In this document: positions 1 to 7,762 of the stretch, in pieces | Numbering within the stretch: position 1 is the stretch's first letter | How the letters are laid out: each line of letters starts with the position of its first letter | Assembly (NCBI GenBank): GCA_019637435.1 | Contig: JAHBVO010000004.1 | Span: 372,001 to 436,000, forward strand | DNA from: Candidatus Obscuribacterales bacterium | GTDB taxonomy: Bacteria > Cyanobacteriota > Vampirovibrionia > Obscuribacterales > Obscuribacteraceae | Length of the DNA: 64,000 nucleotides | Direction: 5' to 3' | The notes under the pieces: model-generated | Seen by the model: the letters and a program-made list of their open reading frames with translations, nothing else | Database searches by the model: none | What the model was told of the DNA's origin: nothing | Made by a program: the position numbers and the translations under genes

Positions 1-184
1 ACCGGATCTAAACAATCTTCTTATTAACAGCTCACAAACCGTCAAGTAGCTAGAGCCGCCAGATATCTCAAGACGCTTGTCGGATGGGCGTTTTGGGGCG
101 CCAAAATCGTGCTGGATGAATTGAACTTTTTGCCCTGGTTCTACGTATTAAAGATTGAGGGGTCTTTTCGTTGGAGGGTTCGCT

Positions 185-370
185 ATGTTGGAGTTCGGTT
201 TCGAAAATGCTGCAAACGCTGACGCTAGTCTGCTTCTGCTCATGGCGGTTACGTTCTCGGTTATGTCTGCTTTGGTGTCCGCGTGTCTATTTGACAGCCG
301 AGCGGGCAGAGCGCGAATAGTTTCTGTTGATGAGTGCGAATGTGCCGAGTCCAGGATTACGCCACCATAA
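185..370 (+). CDS. small single-span membrane protein, unknown
   Basis: A 61-residue protein with one clear hydrophobic stretch (about residues 14-36, around SLLLLMAVTFSVMSALVSA) and a short polar, cysteine-containing tail. I start it at ATG 185 because GGAGGG at 173-178 sits 6 nt upstream; an in-frame start 30 nt earlier has no ribosome site. I do not recognise a family. It stands alone, with no same-strand neighbour close by. The strong ribosome site and the membrane segment are the only evidence that it is real. Confidence 0.5.
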   Translation: MLEFGFENAANADASLLLLMAVTFSVMSALVSACLFDSRAGRARIVSVDECECAESRITPP

Positions 371-412
371 AGGTTGTCGGGACAAAGGACAAATTTGAGA
401 GTGACGGGAAGC

Positions 413-1032
413 CTACATCAGCGCGAGCTGCTTCATGTAGCTGAAGGTTTTGGGAAACACGTTGACCAATTCGGTCGTTCGCCTGGTGATACCGGCGCCG
501 GTGCCATGCGAAATTGCAAAAAGCTCTGCAAAACACTCGGAGCGTCCTCGCTCACCACCGTCATCTTGGCAGTAATACTGCCATTCCGTTCGTTGTGAGT
601 TCGTCAAACGTCCGAAGTCTTCGCGGTATGCGGAGGCAAATTCTCCTCCCGAGGAGAGTTTCCTTTAGCTCGCCGCCCTGTTGTTTGCCAGATGAGGATT
701 CGCTTCGAGGATGGTAGGACAAGCCAGGATCTTGCAGCCAGTGTCTTTCACTTCGTCCTTAATTTTTCGTGGTATCGCAGACAGTGCCCCCAGCACCATG
801 TTGGATATCGCATCCGTGTCTTGAGTATGCCTGTGATGGGTTATTCTTTGCCGGACCGCCGATTGCTTTAGCAAACAGAGCAGCGGCTTCAGCAAATTTG
901 CCGTTGGTGAAGAACGTATGAGCGGTCTTTAAATCAATGTTCTGCGCGCTTAAGGGAGGTACCGCAAAAATAAACAAAAGAAGCGCTGTTGTTAGAAGTT
1001 TCTTGCCCTTAAAACTCCAATTGTTGATGAGT
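413..1032 (-). pseudogene. decayed secreted metallopeptidase-like gene (ATLF/M34-like remnants)
   Basis: Three minus-strand fragments in different frames read as one broken gene. The first (from about 1030) has a signal peptide (LLTTALLLFIFAVPPLSAQ) and a TPR-like start (FFTNGKFAEAAALFAKA). The second (about 820-670) reads ALSAIPRKIKDEVKDTGCKI then ILEANPHL before a stop. The third (about 640-413) reads ASAYREDFGRL, then ECFAELFAISHGTG, and ends FPKTFSYMKQLALM. The pattern P.L ... aY..D ... E.FAE.fA ... FP.tf.Y.k is what I would expect at the end of an anthrax-lethal-factor-type (ATLF-like) peptidase domain. The zinc-binding HExxH segment that belongs between fragments two and three is missing, and no ordinary start codon is visible. 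It lies 5 nt after the glycosyltransferase stop. The family name is by eye. Confidence 0.55.
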
Positions 1033-1036
1033 GGGT

Positions 1037-1942
1037 TTAGACAGCCTCTTGTCGGCCGCCTTTGAGTGCGGTTTTCAGCATGTAGGCCGCTATGCGAGCG
1101 TATGCGAGCAACATCAAACCAACGTATGCGAATCCATCCATATACCAGCGGTCTCCGCGGTAGTGTTTTCTCCAAAAACGATACAGACCACGATGAGAAG
1201 AGAGGATCATGCGCGCCTTCACTTGTTTTATGGACTGCCCATAGTGGTGAATTACCTGCGACGCTGGGTCGAACCATATTTGCCAGCCGTGTTGTTTGAC
1301 ACGGTAGCACCAGTCGACTTCTTCGAAAAGCATGAAGTAGCCCTCGTCTAAGAGACCGACTTCATCCAGGACTTTGCGCCTGATCATCAGACAAGCGCCC
1401 TCCGGTTGGTCTACCTCGCGCTTGTCATCATGGTTCCAGTCCAGCATTTTATATTCGCGAAATTTCTTTCCCTGTTCGGAACCGGCGGGAAACATCCTGC
1501 TTAAGCCCAAAAGCTCATACAACATGCCTATGAACGTTGGAAATGCCCGGCAGGATCTCTGCACGCTGCCGTCAGTGTTCAGAAGCTGTGGAGCAACTAC
1601 TCCACAATTCGGATTGGTTTCAAGAAATTCGATCAGTCTTTTAATGGCGCCAGGGAGAACCTCTGTGTCCGGATTGAGTAGCAGAACGTAATCGCTACTC
1701 GTTTCTCGTAAGGCCTGATTATTGGCCTTTGCAAATCCCAGATTGGACTGGTTGCGGACAAGCCGTACCCATGGGTGGTTTTTCGCAACCATGTCCGCTG
1801 ACCCGTCATGTGAATCGTTATCAATCAGGAAGACTTCGGACTCGACGTCGCTCAGACTGTCTAGCTCCTGTTTGACCGTAGTCAGGCAGCGATCCAGGAG
1901 ATCGCGAGTGTTCCAGCTGACTGTAACTATGGAGAGGCGCAT
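1037..1942 (-). CDS. family 2 glycosyltransferase (rhamnosyltransferase-like)
   Basis: A 301-residue GT-A enzyme that should transfer a sugar from a nucleotide sugar to a growing surface glycan on the cytoplasmic face. The N-terminus is typical (MRLSIVTVSWNTRDLL). The acidic sugar-nucleotide motif LLNPDTEVLPG is near residue 95, and the acceptor-side motif FEEVDWCYRVKQHGW near residue 205. This layout is common in WbbL-type rhamnosyltransferases, and the dTDP-rhamnose genes next door make dTDP-rhamnose a likely donor (inference). The C-terminal 40 residues carry a hydrophobic stretch (YVGLMLLAYARIAAYML) that may associate with the membrane. It is transcribed away from the sugar transferase gene. 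Confidence 0.9.
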   Translation of the reverse strand: MRLSIVTVSWNTRDLLDRCLTTVKQELDSLSDVESEVFLIDNDSHDGSADMVAKNHPWVRLVRNQSNLGFAKANNQALRETSSDYVLLLNPDTEVLPGAIKRLIEFLETNPNCGVVAPQLLNTDGSVQRSCRAFPTFIGMLYELLGLSRMFPAGSEQGKKFREYKMLDWNHDDKREVDQPEGACLMIRRKVLDEVGLLDEGYFMLFEEVDWCYRVKQHGWQIWFDPASQVIHHYGQSIKQVKARMILSSHRGLYRFWRKHYRGDRWYMDGFAYVGLMLLAYARIAAYMLKTALKGGRQEAV

Positions 1943-2063
1943 TGCGGAGACTTCTGCCAGCGTGATTCAGGAATGTCGGAAGGAGAGCTCATTGTACCTG
2001 GCTCTCCAGTCGATGAGGTTTTACTCCTCTAAGGCATTGTATACATAAGGTGATTATTATCGT

Positions 2064-2675
2064 TTGTGCGAAACGAACGGCGCTTGCCATCGGTACAATT
2101 TGCAACTGATTATGCCGATGAAACGCTTAACCGACATCATTCTGACTCTGATTGCCCTGCTGATCTCCGCTCTGCCTATGGTTGTTGCAGCGCTCTGGAT
2201 CAAAATGGACTCAGAAGGACCCATCATCTTTCGCCAGAAACGCGTGGGAAAAGATGGTGAATTGTTTGAAATTTATAAATTCAGAACTATGCGGCAGGGC
2301 ACTCCGGATCTAGCTACGGACAAGATGCAGAACTTGCCGAGCCCCATAACTCCCTCTGGTGCAGTACTGCGAAGGTTCAGTATAGATGAGCTTCCGCAGC
2401 TCCTGAACGTGCTCAAGGGGGAGATGAGTTTAGTTGGTCCCAGACCGGCTCTGTATAATCAAACGGAACTCACAGCTTTGCGCGAAGCGGCTGGCGTTCT
2501 TGCGTTCCCTCCTGGTATCACCGGCTGGGCGCAGGTAAACGGTCGTGACGAGCTTGCTGATGAAGTAAAGGTTAGCTTTGACAAATGGTATTGCGACAAT
2601 TGGAACTATTTTCTGGACTGGCGCATTATGTTTTTGACCGTGACTGCCGTTTTCGGTGGTCGCGGAAACAAGTAA
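2064..2675 (+). CDS. undecaprenyl-phosphate sugar-1-phosphate transferase (bacterial sugar transferase family)
   Basis: A monotopic phosphoglycosyl transferase that moves a sugar phosphate onto a lipid carrier, the first membrane step of exopolysaccharide or O-antigen synthesis. After MKRLTDII there is one hydrophobic helix (LTLIALLISALPMVVAALWI). The family motifs follow: PIIFRQKRVGKDG, EIYKFRTM, RFSIDELPQLLNVLKGEMSL and VGPRPAL. The start is ambiguous. TTG 2064 has AAGGTGAT at 2047-2054, 9 nt upstream; the more family-like MPMKRL start is ATG 2112, without a clear ribosome site. It is 36 nt upstream of rmlA on the same strand, so co-transcription is likely. Confidence 0.9.
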   Translation: MCETNGACHRYNLQLIMPMKRLTDIILTLIALLISALPMVVAALWIKMDSEGPIIFRQKRVGKDGELFEIYKFRTMRQGTPDLATDKMQNLPSPITPSGAVLRRFSIDELPQLLNVLKGEMSLVGPRPALYNQTELTALREAAGVLAFPPGITGWAQVNGRDELADEVKVSFDKWYCDNWNYFLDWRIMFLTVTAVFGGRGNK

Positions 2676-2711
2676 GACGCGAGAAACACACACAACTAGC
2701 AGGTTAATGCA

Positions 2712-3785
2712 ATGAAGGGACTAATTCTAAGCGGCGGCAAGGGAACGAGAATGCGGCCAATCACGCACACAGCAGCTAAACAGCTGCTGCCGGTCGCGAA
2801 CAAGCCGATTCTGTACTACGGAGTCGAAGCGCTTATCGATGCTGGCATCAAAGAGATCGGCATCATCATCAGTCCTGAAACAGGCGAAGACGTTAAGGGT
2901 TGTGTCGGCAACGGCGACCGTTGGGGCATTCGCGTTGAGTATATCTTGCAGGCTGAGCCGGCCGGACTTGCTCATGCTGTAAAGACCGCTCAGGACTTCC
3001 TTGGCGACGACCCGTTTGTTATGTATCTTGGCGATAACCTGATCAAGGACGGAGTGGGGCCGCTCGTCGAGCGATTCCAAAAGGGCTCAGCTGACGCGTT
3101 TATTCTTTTGAAGGAAGTTGAAAATCCATCCTCCTTCGGTGTTGCCGTCCTGGATGAAAAGGGTGGAATCGTAGTACTTGAAGAGAAGCCCGCTCAGCCG
3201 AAGTCTAATCTTGCTCTTGTCGGCGTATATCTGTTCAACAAAGAAATTCACAAGGCGATCAGTTTGATCAAGCCCAGTCGCCGGGGCGAGTTGGAAATCA
3301 CCGATGCGATTCAAAAATTGATTGACATCGGTCACAAAGTGGACAGCCACATCCTTCGCAGCTGGTGGTTGGACACCGGGAAGAAGGATGACATGCTCGA
3401 GGCAAACCGGGTCGTTCTCGATGAAATGGTAGACGTCAACATTGCTGGCTCAATTGATGAGGGGTCACGCGTTTCCGGGCGAGTTGCGATCGGCAAAGGC
3501 ACCCAGTTGAAAAACTGCACAGTGCGCGGACCAGCTGTCATCGGTGAAGACTGCATTCTTGAGAATAGCTACGTCGGTCCATTTACCTCGATCGGCGACC
3601 GCGCCCGTGTTTCCTTCGCTGAGATCGAGCACTGCATTCTCAGAGAAGACTGCAAAATCACCGATTTTCACGGAAGAATCGCTGATAGTTTGATCGGCGT
3701 GAACGTTGAGCTGACAAGGGGCGACAATCGCCCTGTCGCATATCGTTTAATGTTGGGCGACGACAGTAAGGTCGAGGTCGTCTAA
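2712..3785 (+). CDS. rmlA: glucose-1-phosphate thymidylyltransferase, long form
   Basis: This enzyme makes dTDP-glucose from dTTP and glucose-1-phosphate, the first step to dTDP-L-rhamnose. The nucleotidyltransferase signature is at the start (MKGLILSGGKGTRMRPIT, then AAKQLLPVANKPILYYGVE). YLGDNLIKDG supplies a metal-binding Asp, and VVLEEKP and SWWLDTGKKDDML follow. At 357 residues it is the long form: from about residue 240 it carries a left-handed beta-helix (hexapeptide-like repeats such as SRVSGRVAIG and GPAVIGEDC) absent from the 290-residue short enzymes. It sits behind the sugar transferase and ends at a strong terminator, apart from rmlBDC. Confidence 0.95.
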   Translation: MKGLILSGGKGTRMRPITHTAAKQLLPVANKPILYYGVEALIDAGIKEIGIIISPETGEDVKGCVGNGDRWGIRVEYILQAEPAGLAHAVKTAQDFLGDDPFVMYLGDNLIKDGVGPLVERFQKGSADAFILLKEVENPSSFGVAVLDEKGGIVVLEEKPAQPKSNLALVGVYLFNKEIHKAISLIKPSRRGELEITDAIQKLIDIGHKVDSHILRSWWLDTGKKDDMLEANRVVLDEMVDVNIAGSIDEGSRVSGRVAIGKGTQLKNCTVRGPAVIGEDCILENSYVGPFTSIGDRARVSFAEIEHCILREDCKITDFHGRIADSLIGVNVELTRGDNRPVAYRLMLGDDSKVEVV

Positions 3786-3806
3786 AGCGTTTTCGGTCTG
3801 TTGAGA

Positions 3807-3840
3807 ACGCGTGCTACCGCATACGGTGGCACGCGTTTTT
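3807..3840 (+). terminator. rho-independent terminator after rmlA
   Basis: ACGCGTGCTACC (3807-3818) pairs with GGTGGCACGCGT (3825-3836) with one G:U pair around a 6-nt loop, followed by a T run to 3840. Confidence 0.85.
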
Positions 3841-3862
3841 GTGTTGAGCACTAGATGCGGTG

Positions 3863-4306
3863 TTAGCTTTGCGATACCGCCAATGGACAGAGCTCGCTAT
3901 CTGCGCGGTCCCAGGTCAAGCTCAGTATCCACCATCTCGAACCGTCATACACTAGATGTAAAAAGTTGACACCACGAGCGATCGGCTTATCGTTGCCAAT
4001 GAGTAGAAATTCGTAACTGCTGCAGATATTCGCGACGCGTCCGAAACGTGCTGTGACTCGATCAATCTCACGTTCAACACAGCCGATGTTAGTAAGATTT
4101 TCGCGATAAATGCTTTCTTTGAAGTTTTCAATGAAGTCGTTGACAGTTTGAGTTAGTAGCACTCGATTTGTGTCTTCCGGAGGCGGAGTGACAATCGCAG
4201 TGCTGTGGAAACAGGAGCGCATCGATTCGTAGTCGGATTCTGCTCCGGGCTGGAACGAGATTGCGCTGTAGAGAGTTGCGCACAGAGCGTCGATTGTTTC
4301 GTTCAT
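3863..4306 (-). CDS. NTF2-like (SnoaL-type fold) protein
   Basis: A 147-residue soluble protein that by eye follows the NTF2-like pattern: an N-terminal helix pair (MNETIDALCATLYSAIS), YESMRSCFHSTAIVTPP, a regulatory-length helix (VNDFIENFKESIY), then beta strands ending in NFLHLVYDGSRWWILSLTWDR. Such proteins are small-ligand binders or enzymes with very diverse roles, and the sequence does not reveal the substrate. It is convergent with rmlA and divergent from the AbiEi-like gene. The ribosome site before ATG 4306 is weak. Confidence 0.6.
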   Translation of the reverse strand: MNETIDALCATLYSAISFQPGAESDYESMRSCFHSTAIVTPPPEDTNRVLLTQTVNDFIENFKESIYRENLTNIGCVEREIDRVTARFGRVANICSSYEFLLIGNDKPIARGVNFLHLVYDGSRWWILSLTWDRADSELCPLAVSQS

Positions 4307-4336
4307 TTTGGTTTGGTCTTGTGGTCGTTTGAAAAA

Positions 4337-4355
4337 GCTCTAAAAATCTTAGAGC
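4337..4355. repeat. perfect 7-bp inverted repeat in the intergenic region
   Basis: GCTCTAA-AAATC-TTAGAGC, lying between the divergent NTF2-like and AbiEi-like genes in an A/T-rich stretch. Possible operator; no regulator has been assigned. Confidence 0.4.
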
Positions 4356-4415
4356 AAGCTGTGAAAATCAGACGAAAATCTTTGCTTGCCTTCTCGAAGA
4401 AAAAAATCGAAAAAT

Positions 4416-4428
4416 CTTAGCCGCTAAG
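4416..4428. repeat. short dyad upstream of the AbiEi-like gene
   Basis: CTTAGC-C-GCTAAG, a 6-bp dyad about 120 nt before the AbiEi-like start. AbiEi-type antitoxins are known to bind inverted repeats in their own promoters, so this could be an autoregulatory site (inference). Confidence 0.3.
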
Positions 4429-4477
4429 GCAGACCGAAAAAAATCTTTTGGAAAGCCAAAAATTTCTTTCCATATTT

Positions 4478-4510
4478 TTGAACTTTTTTGGTCACTTTTA
4501 CGTATTTAAA
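4478..4510 (+). promoter_or_regulatory. possible sigma-70-type promoter for the AbiEi-like gene
   Basis: TTGAAC at 4478-4483 and TATTTA at 4503-4508, 19 nt apart, immediately before the ribosome site. The spacing is slightly long and the whole stretch is A/T-rich, so chance is not excluded. Confidence 0.3.
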
Positions 4511-4545
4511 AGAAGGAGCATATTCACCGCAGGGAGGTGAACCGT

Positions 4546-5310
4546 ATGAGTGCAGCCGCATCGCATAGCACTGTCGACCGTATATCGGAATTCATTTCGA
4601 ATTTTCCCAATGAGCAAATAATCACGCGGAGAATGTTGGTATTGTTTGGCACGGACCAGGCGGTGGACAACGTGATCTACCGGCTTGTGCATGTCACGGG
4701 AGAACTCGTTCGAGTCAGCCAGGGCCAGTATGTTAAGCGCTCGCGGACGACACCCGTCACTCTGATGGAGGTGGTGACTTGCAGGGCAAGAGCCTTCGGT
4801 CGAGAAATCATTCAATCAGCACGTGAGATTGCCTTTCATAGGGGCATAATTGACACGCCGGCACCGCCGAATGTTTTTCACACGAACGGTAGGACGAGTA
4901 AGTTTCGGTTTGGCAATGAGGAGATTCTCTTGAAAGGCGTGAGTCCTAGGAAGATGGCACTTGGAGACAGTTTCGTTGGACAGACAATCCGTGCTCTCTG
5001 GCACTTGGGCAAAGACGCCGTTAATGAAAATCTGGTAGGTCACGCTACGAGGGAGTTTTCCATAAATCAGCGAGTCGAGATGGGGCGGCTCTGCTCCTCG
5101 ATGCCTGGATGGTTGGGTAAGTTTTTTTACAGCTGGAATCTGCTTGGCGATCTTAAGAAGGATGGCGCAAGACTGCTCAGTAGCACATATCCTGAAGAAG
5201 ACCGTGAGGAGCGGATTGTGGAGGAAGGAATTGCAGGGTACGCTCATGCCTATCCATTTCTGCTAGACGGGAATACTTTTAATCCTATCGACGAACTCCT
5301 AGCTTGTTGA
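4546..5310 (+). CDS. AbiEi/DUF6088 family antitoxin-like protein (orphan)
   Basis: A 254-residue protein of the DUF6088 type, related to AbiEi antitoxins of type IV abortive-infection systems. Residues about 8-70 form a winged-helix domain (RISEFISNFPNEQIITRRML ... VIYRLVHVTGELVRVSQGQY). A conserved second domain follows, with TCRARAFGREIIQS, NVFHTNGRTSKFRFG and ALWHLGKDAV. I start it at ATG 4546: AGGGAGGTGA at 4531-4540 is a near-perfect ribosome site, and the GTG 9 nt earlier lies inside it. Known AbiEi proteins repress their own operon and neutralise the AbiEii nucleotidyltransferase toxin. No toxin gene is adjacent, since rmlB follows after 270 nt. It interrupts the rhamnose genes, which suggests later insertion. 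Confidence 0.75.
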   Translation: MSAAASHSTVDRISEFISNFPNEQIITRRMLVLFGTDQAVDNVIYRLVHVTGELVRVSQGQYVKRSRTTPVTLMEVVTCRARAFGREIIQSAREIAFHRGIIDTPAPPNVFHTNGRTSKFRFGNEEILLKGVSPRKMALGDSFVGQTIRALWHLGKDAVNENLVGHATREFSINQRVEMGRLCSSMPGWLGKFFYSWNLLGDLKKDGARLLSSTYPEEDREERIVEEGIAGYAHAYPFLLDGNTFNPIDELLAC

Positions 5311-5582
5311 ACATCTGTCATTCTCGATCTCTTGGAAACTGGATGGAGCTGTTAGCTCGCTCAACAATAGTTGAAGTGATGGCAAACTTTAGCACTGTTT
5401 AATTTTGTGCCCCCTGAGAACTCTGCGCATCTCTCGACAACATAAGACAATTATCACGCTAACGGGCGTTTAGATTATCTGGGGCGGGTTGATCTTCTCG
5501 ACAATCTCCTAGGACAATGCCTACATTCAATCCTGACGTTTCGTACGTTAATTACTCGAACGGCGACTAGCAGAGGTAACTT

Positions 5583-6692
5583 ATGCGACTCTTGGTAACA
5601 GGCGGCCTGGGCTTCATCGGCAGCAATCTTGTGCGTCATTTGCTCAAGACCTACCCGACCTATGAAATTATCAACTTGGATGCTCAAACATACGCAGGGC
5701 ACCAGGAAAACGTTGAGGACATCTCCAAGAATCCTCGCTACAAATTTGTCAAAGGACGTATCGAAGACTCGAAAGTGGTCAACCACATCGTCTCCGGTGA
5801 GTATGCCGGTCCTATCGATGGCATTCTCAACCTTGCTGCTGAGAGCCACGTCGATCGCTCAATCGAAGACCCCGCTGTCTTTGTAAATTCCAACGTGATG
5901 GGCACCCAGGTTCTACTGGAAGCAGCCTTCAGATACGGTCTTGTGAAGGGCACCAAGCCTGGTGTAGACGCGAAATTCAACATTCGCTACGTTCAAATTT
6001 CGACTGACGAAGTTTACGGTTCACTTGGACCGACTGGACTCTTTACCGAAGAAACCCCACTGGCGCCAAACAGCCCTTACTCAGCAAGTAAAGCTGGCTC
6101 GGATATGCTCTGCCGCGCGTACTTCCATACGTTCGCCATGCCTGTCATGATCACGCGTTGCTCGAATAACTATGGTCCTTATCAGCATCCGGAAAAACTT
6201 ATCCCGCTCTTCATCGATAACTTGATGAACGGCAAGCAGGTACCAGTTTATGGGGATGGTGCCAATGTTCGCGATTGGTTGCATGTAGAGGACCACTGCC
6301 GTGCGATTGACGCGGTATTCCATAAAGGTCTACCCGGCGAGGTTTACAACATTGGTGGCAACAACGAGCGCACGAATATGCAAATCACCAAACTTCTCCT
6401 GAGTGAACTCAACAAAGGCGAGGAAATGATTCGCTACGTGGAAGACCGACTCGGACACGATCGTCGCTACGCTATCGACTCGTCCAAAATTCAAGCGCAA
6501 CTAGGCTGGGAGCCGAAACATACCTTCGAAACCGGTATCAGAGAAACGATTAACTGGTACAAGGCTAACCAGACCTGGATAGCGAAGGTAACCGGCAAAT
6601 ACGACGAAGTCGTGGCCAAAGAGCAAGCCGCAGCCGCTGCTGCTGCCGCTCAAGCAGCTGCTGCAGTGGTAACGCCGCCAACAATCATCTAA
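5583..6692 (+). CDS. rmlB: dTDP-glucose 4,6-dehydratase
   Basis: An extended SDR enzyme that converts dTDP-glucose to dTDP-4-keto-6-deoxyglucose. The NAD-binding motif is GGLGFIGSNLVRHLL at residue 7; the substrate and catalytic region includes LNLAAESHVDRSIEDP, STDEVYGSLG and YSASKAGSDML (Tyr/Lys pair), then RCSNNYGPYQHPEKLIPLFI. The length is 369 residues because of an Ala/Gln-rich tail from about residue 345 (EQAAAAAAAAQAAAAVV) that normal RmlB proteins of about 330-350 residues lack. AGAGGTAAC lies just before ATG 5583. rmlD and the rmlC-like gene follow on the same strand. Confidence 0.96.
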   Translation: MRLLVTGGLGFIGSNLVRHLLKTYPTYEIINLDAQTYAGHQENVEDISKNPRYKFVKGRIEDSKVVNHIVSGEYAGPIDGILNLAAESHVDRSIEDPAVFVNSNVMGTQVLLEAAFRYGLVKGTKPGVDAKFNIRYVQISTDEVYGSLGPTGLFTEETPLAPNSPYSASKAGSDMLCRAYFHTFAMPVMITRCSNNYGPYQHPEKLIPLFIDNLMNGKQVPVYGDGANVRDWLHVEDHCRAIDAVFHKGLPGEVYNIGGNNERTNMQITKLLLSELNKGEEMIRYVEDRLGHDRRYAIDSSKIQAQLGWEPKHTFETGIRETINWYKANQTWIAKVTGKYDEVVAKEQAAAAAAAAQAAAAVVTPPTII

Positions 6693-6703
6693 AATATTGC
6701 GAG

Positions 6704-6787
6704 TGCCAACCTGCTGTTGGCATAAGTGCTTGAGGATCTGACGAGAATACTCCTTGATTGGTAGATTCCTCATGTCCTCAAGCTTTT
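6704..6787 (+). terminator. dyads between rmlB and rmlD, possible attenuator or terminator
   Basis: TGCCAAC-CTGCT-GTTGGCA at 6704-6722, then GCTTGAGGA (6728-6736) pairing with TCCTCAAGC (6775-6783) followed by TTTT. The second stem closes a long loop, so termination would be inefficient. Confidence 0.35.
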
Positions 6788-6815
6788 CGCTACTCATCAA
6801 TAAACGGAGTTTGAA

Positions 6816-7676
6816 ATGGCGGACAAACGGCTTCTCGTCACCGGAGCTGGTGGCATGTTGGGACAGGCTCTCGTGGCATGTCTCGAATCGCGCGGTCACG
6901 TAGTAATCGCGATGCCGAGAGAGAAGCTTGACGTAACCAATTACGAGCAGGTCGTCAATCAACTTAACCAACATACGCCCGATCTCATTCTGCACTGCGC
7001 CGCTTACACGAAAGTGGATCAGGCTGAGTCGGAGCCGGACCTGGCCTTCTTCATCAATGGTTATGGCACCGAAAATTTGGCAGTTGCCTGCAATCACTTA
7101 AACATTCCGCTGTTGTATGTCAGCTCTGACTATGTTTTCGACGGAGAGAAAAACCGCCCATATACGACATGGGATGAGACCAAACCTCTGTCAATTTACG
7201 GCAAAACCAAACTCGCCGGAGAGCGCGCTGTAATGCGGCATCTCCGAAGGTTTTACATTGTTAGAACCAGCTGGCTCTATGGACCGAATGGAAAGAATTT
7301 CGTTGAAACCATCTTGACTATGGCAAATGAAGGTAAGCCACTGCGAGTCGTCGCAGACCAGTTCGGATCACCTACGTGTACATTGAGCCTGTCAGAGAGC
7401 ATCGCTGATCTTATCGACACCGAGCGATTCGGGGTCTATCACGCTTCTGATGACGGTGTCACCAACTGGTACGAGTTTGCCAAAGAGATAGTGTGGGACC
7501 TGAAAGCGCAGGTTAGTCCCATTCAAACTGTTGACATGCCTAGACCAGCTACTCGACCTAAATATTCCGTTATGGACAAGACTACTCTTATAAACACGAT
7601 CGGACGTGAACTACCGACGTGGCAGGACTCCCTTCACGCCTATCTCCAGTTGCGAAAGACAAAGACCCTGGCTTAA
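6816..7676 (+). CDS. rmlD: dTDP-4-dehydrorhamnose reductase
   Basis: This SDR reduces dTDP-4-keto-L-rhamnose to dTDP-L-rhamnose. It opens with LLVTGAGGMLGQALVACLE and continues with the family motifs ILHCAAYTKVDQAE, VSSDYVFDGEKNRPYTTWDE and SIYGKTKLAGERAVM (catalytic Tyr and Lys), then RTSWLYGPNGKNFVETIL and ADQFGSPTCTLSL. The length of 286 residues is normal. GGAGT lies 7-11 nt before ATG 6816. It follows rmlB and precedes the rmlC-like gene by 86 nt. Confidence 0.95.
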   Translation: MADKRLLVTGAGGMLGQALVACLESRGHVVIAMPREKLDVTNYEQVVNQLNQHTPDLILHCAAYTKVDQAESEPDLAFFINGYGTENLAVACNHLNIPLLYVSSDYVFDGEKNRPYTTWDETKPLSIYGKTKLAGERAVMRHLRRFYIVRTSWLYGPNGKNFVETILTMANEGKPLRVVADQFGSPTCTLSLSESIADLIDTERFGVYHASDDGVTNWYEFAKEIVWDLKAQVSPIQTVDMPRPATRPKYSVMDKTTLINTIGRELPTWQDSLHAYLQLRKTKTLA

Positions 7677-7762
7677 ACCCGCAGCAATCAGCCAAAATCT
7701 GCTATCCTATGCACTTGTCCAGTGGATAAACACTATTGTTCGAGGCGAAAAATCGGCTAGCT

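Noticed and set aside
371..412. Short plus-strand ORFs after the first small gene (374-717)
   Set aside because: They run antisense to the peptidase relic and show no motif.
4498..4815. 105-aa antisense ORF over the AbiEi-like gene
   Set aside because: It is in the shadow of a well-supported gene on the other strand, with no motif or ribosome site.
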